64,000 bases of DNA from Agarophyton chilense (lineage: Eukaryota > Rhodophyta > Florideophyceae > Gracilariales > Gracilariaceae), in the NCBI GenBank assembly GCA_030374765.1, contig JARGXX010000025.1:992001-1056000 (forward strand), in the 5' to 3' direction. The notes beneath the pieces were generated by a model. It saw nothing but the letters and a program-made list of their open reading frames with translations. It was not told the DNA's origin and did not search any database. Both the position numbers and the translations under genes were made by a program. This document shows, one piece after another, positions 61,703-64,000 of this stretch; within the stretch, counting starts at the first letter, position 1, and every line of letters begins with the position of its first letter.

Positions 61703-62770
61703 TTAAATAGAAATCTCACCCAAGGTCTCCTTCGCACCTTCTCCTTTTCCATAGAAAGGCGCTAAATTAGTATTGCCAAACTGCACACTTCCCTTCGACA
61801 TGAAGTGCTTGATATACCCCTTCGCTTGGTTATAACCAAAGGAATAGCTCGTGTTATCCGAAGCACTTCCCTCGTACGCCTTAACTAGAGTTTCTCCGAC
61901 AAGAATGGCGTTGAAGCCTGCATCACGTAGCTTCCACGCATCCAAAGAATCTGTTATACCACTCTCGGCAACTTTGACCACACCGTCGGGGATGAGTGGA
62001 CCTAATCTGAAACTTGTGTCTAAAGAGACTTCAAAAGTACGCAAATCGCGATTATTAACCCCGACAATGTCTGCACCAATCTCAAGAGCAGTTTTGAGTT
62101 CTTCTTCATCGTGCACTTCAACCAAGGCATCAAGACCCATTTTGTGAGTAGCTTCAAGCAACTTCTTCGTGCGGTCCCTTCCCAGTGCCGCCACGATGAG
62201 GAGCACTGCACTTGCACCACCAACAACCGCTTCAGCTATTTGAATCTCGTCTATGATGAAATCCTTTCGAAGAATTGGACACGGTCCCGGGTAGTTGCCC
62301 TTGAATCGCTTTTGTGTCTGGACAGCCTTTTTAAGATCCTCCATGGTGCCACCGAAGCCTTCCAAATCAGTGAGAACTGAGATAGCCCCTGCCCCGCCTT
62401 CATAGTAAACACGAGAAAGAATGCCCGCATCGTTGATTTTCCCGATGAAACCTTTGCTAGGACTCTTTCGCTTTATCTCTGCGATAACAGTTAAAGTGCC
62501 GTGCTGTGTATTCAATGCATTGTAGAAGGCTTTGCTTCGATTAGATGTTGTTTCTAACGCTTTGGAGATGGGATGATCAGACTCGGCAGAAACATGTGAT
62601 TTAAGTGCTGCCACTTCATCCTTCTTGCGCTCAAGAATTTTTGCAAGGACATTCGGTACTCCCTTTGAGGCGCACATGTAGAACGAGCTTCGAGAAGTCT
62701 GGCGTTGAATAGCCAGGAAAGGCGATCTTCTCCGAAAATGGACGGCGGAGAGAGGTGAGACAAATGCCAT
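61703..62770 (-). CDS. TRPC: Indole-3-glycerol-phosphate synthase, plastid
   Basis: It closes the indole ring in tryptophan synthesis: CdRP to indole-3-glycerol phosphate plus CO2 and water. 355 residues. Residues 1-35 (MAFVSPLSAVHFRRRSPF...SSFYMCAS) form a basic, serine-rich plastid leader. The TIM barrel holds every catalytic residue: Glu98 and Lys100 in IAEIKRKSPSKG, Lys169 in LRKDFIID, Glu218 in ALVEVH, Asn240 in GVNNRDL, Glu269 and Ser270 in VAESGI, plus the phosphate-binding ILVGETL near 290. It is a single-function enzyme, not fused to TrpF or TrpG. The C-terminal 40 residues extend past the usual end of the barrel. Confidence 0.96.
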   Translation of the reverse strand: MAFVSPLSAVHFRRRSPFLAIQRQTSRSSFYMCASKGVPNVLAKILERKKDEVAALKSHVSAESDHPISKALETTSNRSKAFYNALNTQHGTLTVIAEIKRKSPSKGFIGKINDAGILSRVYYEGGAGAISVLTDLEGFGGTMEDLKKAVQTQKRFKGNYPGPCPILRKDFIIDEIQIAEAVVGGASAVLLIVAALGRDRTKKLLEATHKMGLDALVEVHDEEELKTALEIGADIVGVNNRDLRTFEVSLDTSFRLGPLIPDGVVKVAESGITDSLDAWKLRDAGFNAILVGETLVKAYEGSASDNTSYSFGYNQAKGYIKHFMSKGSVQFGNTNLAPFYGKGEGAKETLGEISI

Positions 62771-63721
62771 TCGGATATAGTTCTTCCAGCGGACAAAGAA
62801 CGCCGGTTTATTGAAAACTTAGAATACGAGTACGCCGCAACTTTCACGAATACGATGTGCTTTCGCACTGCTTATAATACTGAATAGAATTGGGATAAGA
62901 GAACACGCCGCTGAGCCTGTGCACAATGAGATTGCTCGCCTGCGATGCGAATGACTGGAGAAGAAGTGATCTCAACCAATCTGATCAAAGCAGATGTTAT
63001 TTTGCAGCTGTCTTCGCATTTTTTGCCTTTGTGAGATGACGGCAAATTTTGATGGCATGATGACAATAAATTGTTTCCCCGCTTTTCAGCTATTTGGGAA
63101 AGGTTCCTTCAACTAGCTAGAGTGTACATCCTGTTTTAACGCGATCCACTGCTTAGCGAGGAGTATAGTACAACCTTTTGAATACAGCTGGTTGCGATTG
63201 CGGTGCTTCCAGTGGGACTGAAGCTGCAGGGTGACCAGGAAGAAGGGGAATAGAAAGATTTACTTCGGAAAGGTATACCCAAGTCTACATGGACAGGGGC
63301 AACATAAAGGAAGCGCATCATTGAAAGAAAACGAACCATGGGTTCAACAGAGTAGTGACGATATGATGGGAATTGCACACCAACCCGTTTATCATACAAG
63401 GTATTGTACACCCGTGTTTGCAGAACATGTTTGTTCGTGCAACGCACAATTCCTTGTCAACATCTTCTTATGACAGAATTTGGCTGGGTTCCTCTTCCAT
63501 CGCGCCTTTTGGTTCATGAAATCAGGCCACTGTTCGTCACCAGCAGAAGGAGACGTGCACATAGTGCATGAGTTCCTTACCAACATTGGCGTGACCGGGA
63601 ATTTTGTACAGGGAAAAACTGAAAAATACGAAGATGGAATAGAAAGGCGGAACTTTCGTGTTGGGCAGACCGAGAAGAGACCAAAAGTTTCCGCGACTGC
63701 CGAGAGAAGTAGCACAATGTT
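62771..63721. other. Intergenic, no gene seen
   Basis: About 950 bp between the IGPS start and the 3' end of the last gene. A minus-strand TATTATAAG-like stretch near 62871-62880 could be the IGPS core promoter. Nothing else was recognised. Confidence 0.45.
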
Positions 63722-64000
63722 CTATCGCGACACCGGAGACTTGGGCGCCTTTGGACCTTGCTTAAAAAACGAGAGGCGGGCTTTAGAGACAACTCCCGCA
63801 GCTTTGTTGGGCATTCTGAGCATGCGCTTGACAAGCTCGTTCATCTTGATTTGCTGTTGGGGGTTGCGGTTCAACGCACGATTGACAAGCATGAGTTTGC
63901 GATAGATTCGCGGAAAGCCATAATACCGCGCCAGCCCATAAGCTGTGACCTTCTTGAACAGTGAGAAGGCTACGAGTCCTGTCACGACCGATTCGGTATG
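63722..64000 (-). CDS. C-terminal part of an unrecognised protein (partial)
   Basis: The minus-strand frame is open to the window edge and ends at 63722. The visible ~92 residues start with a hydrophobic segment (VVTGLVAFSLFKKVTAYGLARYYGFPRIYRKLMLVNRAL), then a basic, Asn/Gln-containing helix (NRNPQQQIKMNELVKRMLRMP) and a basic tail ending GPKAPKSPVSR. A small membrane-associated organelle protein would fit. No family was recognised. Confidence 0.45.
   Translation of the reverse strand, partial: HTESVVTGLVAFSLFKKVTAYGLARYYGFPRIYRKLMLVNRALNRNPQQQIKMNELVKRMLRMPNKAAGVVSKARLSFFKQGPKAPKSPVSR

Noticed and set aside
1-64000. Bacterial or viral genome origin of the window
   Set aside because: Spliceosomal introns, U5 snRNP protein, NKAP, TATA boxes and LTR retrotransposons all point to a eukaryotic nucleus.

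Overview
The window is nuclear DNA of a eukaryote. The most likely source is a red alga of the Chondrus/Gracilaria type. That is an inference from plastid-type proteins (a long ribosome hibernation factor and an indole-3-glycerol-phosphate synthase, each with a leader), compact and mostly intronless genes, and large blocks of nested LTR retrotransposons between gene islands. No species marker was seen.

Layout. About 1-6440 is a small gene island: the end of a Tudor-like protein, a BAR-like protein and an acylaminoacyl-peptidase-type S9 peptidase. About 6.4-46.2 kb is a mosaic of mobile elements. It holds a broken Ty3/Gypsy (Gypsy-3), a Ty1/Copia element with 679-bp LTRs (Copia-1), and a chromodomain Ty3/Gypsy (Gypsy-1, 14178-26199, target duplication GAAAA). 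A 3-kb DNA transposon of the Plavaka/CACTA kind lies in Gypsy-1's right LTR. These are followed by a solo LTR of Copia-1, DNA transposon debris and a second Copia (Copia-2, 29141-45462, target duplication CATTC). Inside Copia-2's integrase region sits a young, nearly whole chromodomain Ty3/Gypsy (Gypsy-2, 31508-43294, target duplication TGTGG, LTRs about 98% alike by eye). About 46.9-64 kb is a dense host gene island: GT71 mannosyltransferase (four exons), mitochondrial uL10, AATF/Bfr2 (two exons), Dim1/U5-15kD, a CDGSH protein, an unrecognised zinc-finger protein, NKAP, an FkbM methyltransferase, plastid HPF, a DUF99 protein, IGPS and the end of an unknown gene. Several genes form divergent pairs sharing 300-450 bp, or converge with 64-120 bp between stops.

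Main observations. (1) Gypsy-1 is laced from LTR to LTR with the interrupted palindrome ACC-N5-GGT: at least 8 exact copies in 780 bp and 6 in one 609-bp LTR, against about 0.2 expected in each, and in varying reading frames. Gypsy-2 has its own version, short CC...GG inverted repeats with 4-6 base spacers. Host genes and the Copia elements do not show this by eye. It resembles a family-specific self-recognition code or an RNA hairpin code. (2) Gypsy-2 carries long antisense open frames between its chromodomain and right LTR. (3) The Plavaka-like transposon contains four palindromes of about 75 bp, one with its core flipped relative to its flank. (4) Gypsy-1 and Gypsy-2 share an identical 17-nt primer-binding site. 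(5) A DUF99 protein, typical of archaea, sits in a eukaryotic gene island.
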